From NCBI GenBank assembly GCA_964017145.1, contig OZ024844.1:1860001-1924000 (forward strand): DNA of 64,000 nt, written 5' to 3'. Positions 25,157 through 35,828 of this stretch are shown in pieces. The position numbers and the translations under genes are program-made. This DNA comes from Agrocybe praecox. Its lineage: Eukaryota; Basidiomycota; Agaricomycetes; Agaricales; Agrocybaceae. Under the pieces are notes generated by a model that made no database searches, was not told the origin of the DNA, and saw only the letters and a list, made by a program, of their open reading frames with translations. Position 1 is the stretch's first letter. Every line of letters begins with the position of its first letter.

Positions 25157-26662
25157 ATGGTCTTCATCGCTCCTTTCATTGGTGCTGCTGCACTCCTCTC
25201 TGGTTTTGCTGCCGCTCTTCCTCGTCCAGACAGCTCTATCAACGAGCCAGGTGTTACGTCCCCTGACGGTACCCCCATCACATTGTCCGATTCCGCTGTG
25301 TGAGTGATTTATTCAAGTGGGAATGAATACAAGTCTTACAGAAATATAGTGAGACCGGCGTCAGCTCGTCCAGTCCCAGCTACGGCTCAAGCGGTTCCAG
25401 CTACGGCTCAAGCGGTTCCAGCTACGGCTCGAGCGATTCCAGCTACGGTTCAAGTGGAAGCTCGAACTACGGCAGTTCGAGCGGTAGCTACGGAAGCTCC
25501 GACTACGGAAACTCCAACTCAAACTACGGAAGCTCTGGCTCGGACTCCAGCTACGGTAGCTCGAACTACGGCGGAAGCGACAACTCTTGGAGTTCATCGG
25601 AAGTATGGTCGACTTCAACTTCCACTGCCTGGAACTCGTACTCTACCCCATCCTATGGCTCGGGTAACTCCAACTGGGGAGGAGACCAGTACAACGATTG
25701 CGTTCAACGTACGTCGTCGATACATCTTATCCGCAGGCACATTTGCTTATTCGATTTCTTTAGAATGTGTCGCTTCATATGGAGGCCTTCCTCCTGCTCA
25801 GTACACCCCAACAGCGACCAACACTGTTAACCAAGGTACTGGTGTCACCCACACCGTCATTGTTGCACCCACACAAGGTGTCCTCCGTTACATTCCTTTC
25901 GCTCTAAATGCGTCTGTTGGTGACACCATTGCCTTCATGTGGGGTGCCAACAACCACACCGTCACCAAGTCTTCGCAACTCGAGATCTGCAACAAGACAT
26001 CTGATGCTCTTTTCACATCTGGTGAACAGAACCAGGGCTTCGTCTTCACGCAAGTCGTGAATGACACCAACCCAACCTTCTTCTACTGCGGTACTCCAGG
26101 CCATTGCCAGAAGGGAATGTTCGGTATCATCAACCCTCCTAACGCCTTCGCTGCTTCCACATCAGTTTCTCTCATGATGCCCAGCCTCGCTGAAAACAGC
26201 TCTGACATCGCTGCCTTCGCTGCTTACACCAACAACCAGACCGCCGGCAACACCGACGCTGCTCGCTGGGGAGGAAACATCGACATGGCCAGCATGCCAG
26301 ATTGGTCCCACCAATACGTTGCCGAGAACGTCATGTACACCCGCACTTTCCTCGCTGCTAACAAGGAGGTCCTCCAGGCTGATGGTTCTGTCGATCTCAG
26401 CAGTGCCTCCGGTGGTGCCACCCCCTTGATGATCCCTCAGGACCTTAGCGTCGCTCTCAAGGCTTCCACTGATGCTGGTGCAGCTGCTCCCCAGTCCGGA
26501 AGCGATGCCAGCGCTGCAGCCAGCTCCACTGGTGATGCTGCTTCTGCTCAAACCACTGGAACGGGAGCTGCCGAAAATTCGCCCAGCGGTGCCACCTCGG
26601 TGTCCTCACCCAAGATCGCCATGGCCCTCGTCGCCGCCGTTGCCACCCTCTTGATGTTGTGA
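25157..26662 (+). CDS. Secreted GPI-anchored Ser-rich cupredoxin with Ser-Tyr-Gly repeats
   Basis: Extracellular or cell-wall blue-copper-like protein. The ATG at 25157 begins a signal peptide (MVFIAPFIGAAALLSGFAAA). Intron 1 is 25300-25349. Exon 2 codes for about 80 residues of Ser/Tyr/Gly repeat (SSGSSYG units) ending in GGDQYNDCVQ. Intron 2 is 25709-25763. The cupredoxin domain follows (about 25764-26140): type-1 copper ligands are all visible, as His in GANNHTVTK and Cys, His and Met in FFYCGTPGHCQKGMFG. A Ser/Ala/Thr-rich stalk ends in a hydrophobic tail (IAMALVAAVATLLML), fitting GPI addition. Related fungal proteins are wall- or fruiting-associated with no proven enzymatic role. A longer open frame through the repeat in another register is not the coding frame, because only the splice-joined frame gives a signal peptide and a Cys-framed domain. 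Confidence 0.85.
25364..25615 (+). repeat. In-frame Ser-Tyr-Gly codon repeat
   Basis: Tandem degenerate 21-bp and shorter units based on TCC AGC TAC GGC TCA AGC GGT encode SSYGSSG. The first three copies are nearly identical in DNA; later copies vary (SNYGSS, SDYGNS, SSNYGG). This points to recent slippage or expansion at the 5' end. It lies inside the cupredoxin CDS just after its first intron. Confidence 0.8.
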
Positions 26663-26930
26663 TGTGCTCGCTCTGACCTAGAGTTTTAATGAAGGAACTT
26701 TCGTAGAATAATTATTACCACCATATACCGCTTTGCTTTTTTGTCGGACAATTTCAATTTTCGAATCTACATACTGCTATTTTGGGTTTCTCATTTTTAT
26801 ACCTACTTTATTCGTAGTTCGCTAGCGGCTACAAGGAAAGCTCACTTTTCCCGACCATCTTGTATTAGGCCACAAATGCAACGATAGTTCATAACCCCAT
26901 GTCCCACTTAAGGAGAAGTAAATGGAACTG

Positions 26931-28096
26931 TCAAAAACCAAATATGTCATCAATCTCGTTCTTGGGGGCTTTGCGTTTCGCCTTTTTCTTGATAGCCCTC
27001 GGCTTCTCCTTGATCTGCACGACGTCCTTTCGAAGAGAATCTTCCCGTTGAATTGAAGTCGATGCTGAGAAATTTTAATTTGCCTTTGTAGTACAGCAAC
27101 AAACGGCTTTCCTTACTGGATGGAATGACAGGGTTTTGGGGCCTCGAATGAACATTGGTTACTTGCGATACCCCCTGTTGCGTAGGTATGTGGTCGATAA
27201 CCATGGGTTGCAACCCCGAATCATCTGTCACTTCAGTTTCTGTAGATTGTTCCACCCGGACGGGCAGATTGCACCGTGATATATCCGTCTGGGATGGATT
27301 GGTCGTCTATGGGAATCGGTATCAATTCATTCGCTCTCTTAAAAAAGGAGACAAGGCTTACGATAGCAGAAGTAATTGCGTTGACGGATGTAATTATTTC
27401 CCTTAAGGTCTCTTGTATTTCCATTGCCAGGCTACGCGTTCTTGACGATATTGCAACAAATAATAGCAAAACGTGTAAGAATGCCGCCGACTGGAGGGAC
27501 CGATGAAAGGACCTTCTCTAGATATTAGTGTCTCGTTATTTTTAGTTATAGTTTGAAGCCACATACTCGTATGAGTTGAGAGACCGTTCAATCGTCTAAA
27601 AATTCGTCAAAGTGAGGCTTGGTCCCGCGGAATTGCATCCGTACCTTTTCTACTAATTTTAATGACTCGGAGCAGGATTGTGAATATTTACAAAGATATT
27701 TCTCGGTAGGACAGTGCGTCCATGGTCCCTTGACCGAGTTAATGCTGACTGGATATAGAGTCAAACATCTAACTTTCTTGACGACCTTACTCACTTTTGA
27801 ACTAGTGATTGATCATAAAACCTGGTACGCAAAGCGTTGATTGCCCCGAGTAGATCCAGCTTCTGCATTCTTTCCAAGAGTCTTCGTATTTCAACGACGC
27901 TCCTCCAAAACAGAGCCCCTCGATGTTGGTTGTTGTTTTTGTAGTACAATCTCTGCAAGACCTGCAGTTCTGCTGTTTGAATTGACAGAGCAGACTGCAA
28001 CCTGCGCGCGCATAGTTTGAGAGTCTTGAGTTGAGAATCAATTGTTCCATGACAAGAAGGGTGGACAGACGCCCTTGGTAGCTGTTCTGCAGACAT
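26931..28096 (-). CDS. Nepro/RMP1-type nucleolar protein (probable RNase MRP-related)
   Basis: Small basic protein. From the ATG at 28096 (MSAEQLPRASVHPSCHGTID) it has a helical N-terminal domain with LQVLQRLYYKNNNQHRGALF. The YYKNxNQHR block is the signature shared by animal Nepro and yeast RNase MRP subunit Rmp1. A second exon continues VSKVVKKVRCLTLYPVSINS. The middle has a coiled or hydrophobic stretch (EIQETLREIITSVNAIT). The C-terminus is Lys-rich and ends AKRKAPKNEIDDIFGF, an acidic EIDDIF tail after a basic patch that is common in these proteins. The stop is at 26931-26933. Rmp1 and Nepro act in rRNA processing; that role is inferred here. Four or five short introns, and splice choices in the middle are uncertain. 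Confidence 0.6.
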
Positions 28097-28328
28097 ACGC
28101 CAGAGGGTAAAATACTGTTAAGTATGCGGAAAGGAATAAAAAGGAATGAAATGACGACAACAAGTCAACAACGGAACGTATGCTAAATGCCATCAGTGAT
28201 CGATCCCACATCGGGAAAGACCTACTCGACCTATTGTGCCTGTTCAAGTACTTACCTGAACACTGAACAGTACCATCAGCACGCCATAGTGCACCCCTCC
28301 CTTTTGATTGCCATACTCTCCTAGAATC

Positions 28329-30991
28329 ATGGCGCAGCCTGGCCAAGATGCCAAATTTTTTACACGGGGAAAAATCGAGGTTAGCAAACCTTGCCCTCCA
28401 CCTGAAATAATCATCCGACTGACAGCTCTATCCAGGAATTTCGTGCAGATCTACAGGCCGCAGAAGCCAAGGACAAGAAGTTCGTGAAGCGAAAGACTGT
28501 ACTGAAGAAGATCGTTGCGAATATCACCATGGGCAATGACAGTTGGTAGCATTGATTCGTGTTAAAGAATATGGACTCAGTCGTGACCATCTCAAGTGTC
28601 GCCACTATTCACCGACGTGGTACAGTGTTTGGGAACACCGTTGTTGGAAATCAAGAAAAGTAAGACTCCTCAATTTTGGTATACATTGTCTTCTAACGAT
28701 ACACAGTGGTTTATCTCTTTCTCATTAGTTACGGAAGATCACGACCGGACCAGATACACCTTGTTATTCCAAACTTCCTTCAGGTAAGTGTCCCAAATAA
28801 TTATGGCTTATAAGATGTGAAGGGCTCATTTTCTGTTTGGCCTGGTCAATGTAGGATTGCGCTGATCGGAACCCTCTCATTCGTGCACTGGCTATTCGAA
28901 CGATGTCATATATACCCATCCCAGTCGTAACAGACGCGCTCAGTGACAACTTGAGGCATTGCTTGAAAGACCGGGATGCATATGTGCGCAAGACTGCTGC
29001 CATCTGTGTGGCGAAGCTATATGCTGCGGATCCCAGACGAGCAGAGAAAGGCGGCTTCGTGGAATTACTCAGGGACCTCATGCTCGACTCCAACGCAACT
29101 GTGGTGGCAAACGCTGTCGCAGCCTTATCCGAGATTGGCGACAGACAGGATGGCGTAATCTTCAAGCTTAATTTGACGACAGTGAACAAGTTGCTTGCTG
29201 CCCTTGGGGAAAGCTCAGAGTAGGTCTACCTTTGATTAATGACTCTTACGTTATGCTCATGTCAACAGGTGGGGTCAAATTTATATCCTGGACTCTCTGT
29301 TGCGCTATGTCCCAACAAGACATGCTGATGCGGAGAATATGGCAGAGCGAATCATTGTTCAACTACAGCATGCTAATTCAGCAGTGGTACTAACCACGAT
29401 CAAAATTCTTCTATATCTAATGAATTACATGGAAAACCGTCGCTTGATAGAATATTGCTGTAAAAAGATGGGGCCACCTTTAGGTACGTCCTCTCAGATA
29501 TGCATTTTCTTGAAATTTCTGATTGTTCTACATTACATAGTGACCTTACTATCTTCTGGACCTGAAGTACAATACGTCGCATTGAGAAATATTCTGCTGA
29601 TCATTCAGCGAAGGCCAGCCGTCTTGAAGAATGATGTTAAAGTGTTCTTCTGCAAGTACAATGATCCGATATATGTCAAGCTTGCCAAGCTGGAAATTAT
29701 GTATCGTCTGGCACGAGCAGAAAACGCTAACGAAGTGTTGACAGAACTTCAAGAGTAAATAATTCCTTCCATTGGAGGTGTACAGCAGACTAATTCTCCT
29801 TTCCTAGATACGCGTCCGAAGTTGATATCGACTTCGTTAGAAAAGCCGTTCGTTCAATAGGCCGGTTAGCCATCAAAGTTGAACTCGCGGCAGATAGCTG
29901 CATTCAAGCTTTGTTAAACCTTGTCGAAAACAAAGTATCATACGTGGTCCAAGAAGCTGTTATTGTGATTAAAGATATATTCCGTCGTTATCCTGGGAAA
30001 TACGAAGGAATTATACCCACACTCTGCGAGAATTTGGACTCACTCGATGAGCCAGAGTCAAAAGCAGCTATGATTTGGATCATCGGGCAATTCGCTAATA
30101 GAATCGACAATGCCGAGGATCTTCTAGATGATCTGGTGTATACCTTCCTCGAAGAGAGTGTCGAGGTAGGCCTCATATTTTGCCATGTCTTCGCCTGGTT
30201 ATTGATTTTCCTCTGCCAGGTACAACTTGCCTTGCTGACCACCTCAGTGAAGGTCTTTATCTACAAGTCTTCGTCTGAGAAGGCTAAAGAACTGGTTCAT
30301 AAAGTTCTCAAGTGGGCTACTGAGGAGATTGACAATCCAGATTTGAGAGATAGGGGATTCATGTACTGGAGGATGTTGGCTATTAATCCAGCCGCTGCTG
30401 GAGAGATCGTTTTGGCAGAAAAACCTCCAATTACAACCGATTCAGACCGGATGGATAGAGGAGCACTTGATCAACTTCTGTTACATACGGGAACGTTGGG
30501 AAGTATCTATCATAAGAACCCAGAGGTGGGTATACCTATTCGTAATTACACTGTATACTGACCATTTCTCTTAGACTTTCATTCGAGGCGCCACTGGCAA
30601 AGCACTGGTCGATACCCCGGCATTGAATGCTCACTCGAGAGCTGTGCTAATTCCCTTAGCATCGATGCCTCTCCCTCCTACTGCAGTAACTGTGCCAGGA
30701 CCCGGACCAAACGAACCCGATGCGGAAGCCAAACCTGAGGCAGTCGACGCAAACACAACAGAGGCTGATGGTACCCCGCCACCTCCTGTACCGAAATTAT
30801 CTGACAATGATGACGAAGAGGATGGCGAACCAGGGTCTGACCAAGACGATGATGCTCCACCGTCGAAGGGACACAACGGAAATGATCCATATTCTAATTT
30901 GGATGGGGCTTTTGGTAATTATCTAGCAGATCAACCACGCCCCATGGGAGCAAGCGGCGGGGGAAGACGCGAAGAAGATCTGTTATTTTAA
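28329..30991 (+). CDS. apl2: Clathrin adaptor complex beta subunit (AP-1/AP-2 beta-adaptin)
   Basis: Large trunk subunit of a clathrin adaptor that sorts cargo at the trans-Golgi/endosome or plasma membrane. From the ATG at 28329 (MAQPGQDAKFFTRGKIEEFR) the solenoid is highly conserved: FVKRKTVLKKIVANITMGND, ALAIRTMSYIPIPVVTDALS, YVRKTAAICVAKLYAADPRR, YVALRNILLIIQRRPAVLKN, VKVFFCKYNDPIYVKLAKLE and DNPDLRDRGFMYWRMLAINP. About ten short introns. After the trunk comes an acidic Pro-rich hinge (about 30640-30930), and the protein stops at 30991 with EEDLLF. There is no appendage (ear) domain, as in many fungal beta chains. AP-1 versus AP-2 cannot be settled from this sequence alone; AP-1 is my preference. 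Confidence 0.93.
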
Positions 30992-31089
30992 GTGATTTTG
31001 TATTTCTATTCATTTTAGAAAATATATGGTTGTAAAAGCAATTGTAATAAGGTATCATTAGAGGTGAGATATGGATAATGAAATTAAAC

Positions 31090-32120
31090 TCAAGATATTG
31101 GAATTTTCCTCGGTTTTAAGCGCAGTGAATTATAATGCTTAATATGGGTATTAGGATGGGGGCACAATACAGACAATGAAATGAACACACCTCCCCAAGA
31201 CCATAAAGCTTCCTATGGTAGCTGATTCTCACTACACCTTGAGCCCGAACATCACTTTCCTTTCCAGGTGGGTTATGAACAACTATTGGTGGTTGCCCTC
31301 CTTGGATAACATGTATAGGGACACCAAAGGCCCTAGTCAAAGCGACGATTTCAGGTTCCCCGCCCCATATTGCAGTTTCTCGGACAGATAGGCAGTATTT
31401 CTTGAACTCTTCAGGTGTCATGAACCCTGCGTCCAATGCTCCAGTTCCATCTTCTCCTGCGGCAGATGGCAAGAAAGGAAGGAAATCGTCTGGATGAGTG
31501 TAAATATAATCAGCTGCGACAGCTCTGATATAGGGATATGTGGCTTTCTCAGATGGTATTATTCCTAGCAAGTTGAGTTGGTCTGCGACCGCAGAAAATA
31601 GACAATGACCATCTGGGTTGATCTGACATACGGTCGAATTAATGAACACGAATAAAATCCCTGCAGAATGCATACCTCGTATATCTCTAGCCCAAGGTCA
31701 TTGCAGACCTTCGCAATTCCGTTCATTTCATCCTGTGCTTCCTTTTCTAGTTGTGCTTGAACTGCAGGATCATCTGGGGCATAAGACTGAGCAAGCGCCG
31801 CTGCTTTTCTGGCCTACCCATTGGGATAGAACGATAAGAAACCAAAGCGAACAAGAGATTTTGTAACAGACCTGCCGAGCATTGAACCGACTCTTTGCAT
31901 CTTGCTTTGCTCTCGACTCCATCTCTTCCGCTTGTGCATTCAGATTCATCTCTCTGAGTACGTTTGCGGATTCCGCCTGCACTGTTTGATCTCGAGAATC
32001 CAATTGAGCAAGGAGATCATTCATCAAATCGTTGTCATCGTCGTCCATGATGTCTAGTGGATCTGTTGGAGGAGGAGTTTCGGGACGTTTCTTCGCTTTA
32101 TTTCGCTTTGAACTCGGCAT
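31090..32120 (-). CDS. OTUD6-type OTU-domain deubiquitinase
   Basis: Cysteine protease that removes ubiquitin; OTUD6 proteins act on ribosome- and translation-linked substrates. From the ATG at 32120 (MPSSKRNKAKKRPETPPPTD) a charged coiled-coil N-terminus leads to the OTU domain. INPDGHCLFSAVADQLNLLG carries the catalytic Asp and Cys. The segment EFKKYCLSVRETAIWGGEPE is typical of this subfamily. The domain ends RISYHRKLYGLGE, and splicing at GT (about 31190) to an acceptor near 31132 joins HYNSLRLKPRKIPIS before a stop at 31090-31092. The His of HYNS is the expected catalytic histidine. Read without splicing, the frame runs into a hydrophobic tail to 31116 and lacks that His, so the spliced form is preferred. 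Confidence 0.85.
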
Positions 32121-32374
32121 GGTGGAGCAGTGGCAGTGGATGGAGGAAGTAAAAATGACGAACAGATATAGCACCATCATCCTCAGGCAATCTTATCTTA
32201 TCTGGTTCAATCCAACATTTCATCACCGCCACAAGGGTACATGATCATCAGGGTTGTTGACTCAACTTTATCTCATACTCGGAATCCCTTGCTTTCCTTC
32301 CCTCTACGACCTTGCCAGTCTTTCTAAGGATTTTCTCTACTGTACAACAGTAACCATCTCACGCCTCACGTTCG

Positions 32375-35103
32375 ATGTCTAGAATATCCGAGGTCGAAAT
32401 CGATCTGATTCCCCTTGAGCGCAGACTCAAGGATCTCTCCCTCTCAATACGCGATGCAGATGAAGACATATCCTGGACATCAGTGGAAACGACATCAAGA
32501 GAATTGGCCAATTATCTGCGAGTAAGAAACTCTTCGAGTGAGTAATCCTGTCTGCTCCCTGCTATCCATATTTACGCCTCCCAGAGGACCATCACACCAT
32601 TCTAGGAAAGACAGAGCTTCCTCAGACGCTCGTCTACCTGCTTTCAAGGTGCTTTCGTGACTCCCACATCCCAAATGACAATAGGACGGCTCCTTTATTC
32701 GAGCTTCTACGAGTGGGCGCTAATTTTTGTATGGACCACAGTGTGTACAAGAACATTCACGGCATTATCCATTAACTAAACAAACCCGTTAGACGATAAT
32801 CGCGCAGCTCTCCTTGAAGTGGGATTCCCTCAGGCTGTTATGTCCTTGTTAGAAGGTTATGCCGAAAGCATCCCTTCTCCTCCTAATGGGGCCCCTTTAC
32901 CCCTGCCTATATCCCATCTGAAGGTAGTGCGAACGTCAATTGGAGTCCTACTCAACGCAAGCATTGGTTACGGTATGATACTTTATGGAGAGAATTGGCC
33001 ACTTGAATTCTAATGACATCCAGATCCGGTCAAGTTCCGCTTAATTTCTCTAGAAGCGGCGCACACCATCATAAAGTTATCAGCAAATATATACCCTCCT
33101 ACTGTCTGGGTCTCTCATCTGAGTGGACCACTCAGCGACAATGTTGTTGAAGAGTGGAACACAAGAAGCGGGATTTCTAGCTGGGCATGGAGAACACTCT
33201 CGGCGCTAAAGGATATTCAAGATGAAAGTATGTCTTGAACTTTGACTTGCATTCCTTGCATTGATTGAACGTCTCCTCAAGGTCTTCAAATCATCAATCA
33301 CGAAGTTTTACCATGGATAACTGCCCCTCTATTGAAATATTGCTCGAACTCTATATCTTCATCATCCATCTTATCAGATGCTGACCCTGGTCTATTTGAC
33401 ACGCTGGTTCAAACTGATTTCGACTTCTTAGAAGAATCTTGCACGATCATCGAGTCTCTTGCCCTGGACGTTGAAGATTTTCGCTTGGAACTGGCTCGCT
33501 CTGTTTGCTATCCAGTGCCTGAAGAAAAAGCCTCTTGCCTTACAACGATCTTGAAGTTTATTGAACACGGCGCATATCCCTCATCGTGGAAAAACCCGAT
33601 CTTTGAAGAGGCAGAGATCAGGAATAAGGAAAAGGCATTTGGTATCTGCAAGGCAGCGCTTATCAAAGCTGTGGTTGAAGTCTTTGGCGAAAAGAAAAAC
33701 CAGGAGATATTGTGGAAGGATAGTGACCCTGAAATTCCAGGTGGCATCTTCATAAACACCTTTGTGCGTTGGATACATTCTTTGGTCGAATATCTAGATG
33801 AAACAGGCGAGGCTACAGCCTCTGTAGAAGGAAGAGATGACTTGGCTATCTGCGCGGGTCTTTCCCTAGGAAACATCATGACGAAAGGTGTGTGATTCTC
33901 TTCAACTTGATGCCGACTGTTTCTAAAAAGAAAATCTCCACCAGAAACATTTGCAATTGCTTTGTTATCACCTCCTTATTCTCTTGCTCCCATCCTCTCT
34001 TCCGTTCATTTCTTCTCTCCATCGACGGATATCAAATTGAAACACGGAATTCTGGGATTGCTCAAGCACATATCCCAATTCTCGAAGCTTGTTCCACTTG
34101 TGCCATCGTCACTAGCGGAAGTCAAGATACTCGAACGAATTGCAGCAAGCGGAATTTGGGATGAAAAAAGTGATGCCATGGCTGATGTGATCCAACAGAG
34201 TGCTATTGGAGTGGCGAAACATCTATGCAATGCAAGCCGTACGTCATGCACAATTCGCCTTTAATTATGTTCGCATTTTGATTCCTTGCAGTGGATCATG
34301 TCTTCTCTTTTGTATTACCCAACGAACAGCCTCACCCTACTGGACTATCGCAGGTTCTTGCGTTGATTAAACGTTCAGACTCAGTGTCCATAAAAAGTGA
34401 AGGTTCCCGTATACTTGTTAACGTGGTCAAGGCTCTATGGCTGAACGAACGTACTCTGGATGCCAACAATGAAAGACAAAAGAAGAAAGAGCGCTGTATT
34501 TCATCCGTACTCACTCCAGAATATGCCAGCGCCCTCACGTCTTTGATCGCGCGCAGCAACAAATACCCAATTCTGGTGAATGAAGGTATCGTGGCCATCA
34601 GCTTATTAGCCACGCACAAACAAGGAGGTGAGAAACTTACGAGGGCGCCCATTAGTTACAAAGTTAAACAATATCCTCCTTTTGTAGGACCACTGGTTTT
34701 GGACGCTTTGACAACCCCAACGAACGGAACATCGATTGCTGTCCCTGATACCCTCTCACTACCTGCAAATACAGGTAGTCAATCTCCGACGAGTACCTCA
34801 TCTCGTGAAGGGTTACCTGTACCAAAGCATGCCCTAGATATGCTCGTATTTGTGCTGCGTAACTTCGACAACCCTGTTAACTTCCCTATGGAAGTACGTA
34901 TCAATGCCTGCACATTCTTTACCCAACTTCAGCCCAACAGGAATGTGCCGGCGGCATCAATGGTTCGCATACGGGAAGCTGTTCTGCCTGTTGTTCAGCA
35001 CGTCGTGGAGGATGCTCAAGACGTTGCCGGAGAAGAGAAATTGCTTGCAGCAGCAAAGCTACTTATAGAAACTTGGACACATCGGCAACCATCCACGACC
35101 TAG
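32375..35103 (+). CDS. SmgGDS/RAP1GDS1-like armadillo-repeat protein
   Basis: Predicted ARM-fold protein resembling the GTPase-GDP dissociation stimulator family, which chaperones and exchanges Rho/Ras-type small GTPases. From the ATG at 32375 it starts MSRISEVEIDLIPLERRLKD. Helical repeats follow in at least eight exons, with blocks such as NRAALLEVGFPQAVMSLLEG, VVRTSIGVLLNASIGYDPVK, EEWNTRSGISSWAWRTLSAL, DFLEESCTIIESLALDVEDF, KLKHGILGLLKHISQFSKLV and ALDMLVFVLRNFDNPVNFPM. It ends at 35103 with ETWTHRQPSTT. No catalytic motif is expected. The assignment rests on the order of ARM-like blocks and general resemblance to fungal RAP1GDS1-like proteins; another ARM scaffold cannot be excluded. Confidence 0.62.
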
Positions 35104-35828
35104 ACTGGGTAGGTCGGGTTTCTCACCTGTCACCGATGCTTCCGCTTTCTGATATTACAAGTATGTAGAGATGTCTAGAGAAACCCCTTTCCTCTTCCCC
35201 GATGCTGTCGGCCAGTGAATCGCTCAGACCATTATGTTGCACTGCCTATATATTATCTTTACTTCGTTCTCTTGGTTTCTTCCCGGAAGCTCTTCATATG
35301 TACATAGTTCTGTTGCTTGTTCTTAAAGATCTTTTCTACGTATTTTTCGTGTTAAATTGTTTTCACTTTATTCTATATTCCGCCTCTATGATCCTTCCTG
35401 CTTTCGATCCAATGCAATCCAGTATTCAATTCTTCATGTCAAGTTTCGTTATCAGGGACATGCGCGTAGGTAATATAATTATTCACTGACATTCACAGCA
35501 TCGCAAACATCGCCCACTCGCTTGGCATCACATTGATGGATATTTTTAGATCTTTTTCAGGCTGCGAATGGGTTTCGCTCCTCCATTCGACCCCGCTGTT
35601 CCATGTGGATGCACATTGCCTCTTAAGAATAGATAAGCATCACTATATGCATATATCTGCCAGCTGGTGTACCTTTATCCACCATGTCGACCGGAGATGT
35701 ATGCCATATCTCAACAGAATGAGCCGTACGGTGTACATAATTGGCTCTTGATGGGCCTTCTTATAAACGGAGGATGCGCATACTTGTCCACTTAGCATCT
35801 TTCTTTCCCTCACACTCCCGACTGCAAG
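35104..35828 (+). promoter_or_regulatory. Promoter region of the amino acid permease with GATA-type sites
   Basis: This 725-bp spacer holds three HGATAR-type words, the binding sequence of fungal nitrogen regulators (AreA/Nit2/Gln3): complement AGATAA at 35253-35258, complement TGATAA at 35449-35454, and AGATAA at 35631-35636. Short frames here lack family motifs. Nitrogen control is inference from motif and downstream gene. Confidence 0.4.

Noticed and set aside
25304..26662. A single long open frame through the cupredoxin repeat with Pro/Ala/Thr-rich translation
   Set aside because: It is an alternate register of the Ser-Tyr-Gly repeat and reads through the second intron. Splicing of two consensus introns gives a signal peptide and an intact copper domain in the other frame.
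34850..35068. Alternate frame in the last exon of the SmgGDS-like gene
   Set aside because: Shadow of the conserved ARM-like frame ending at 35103.
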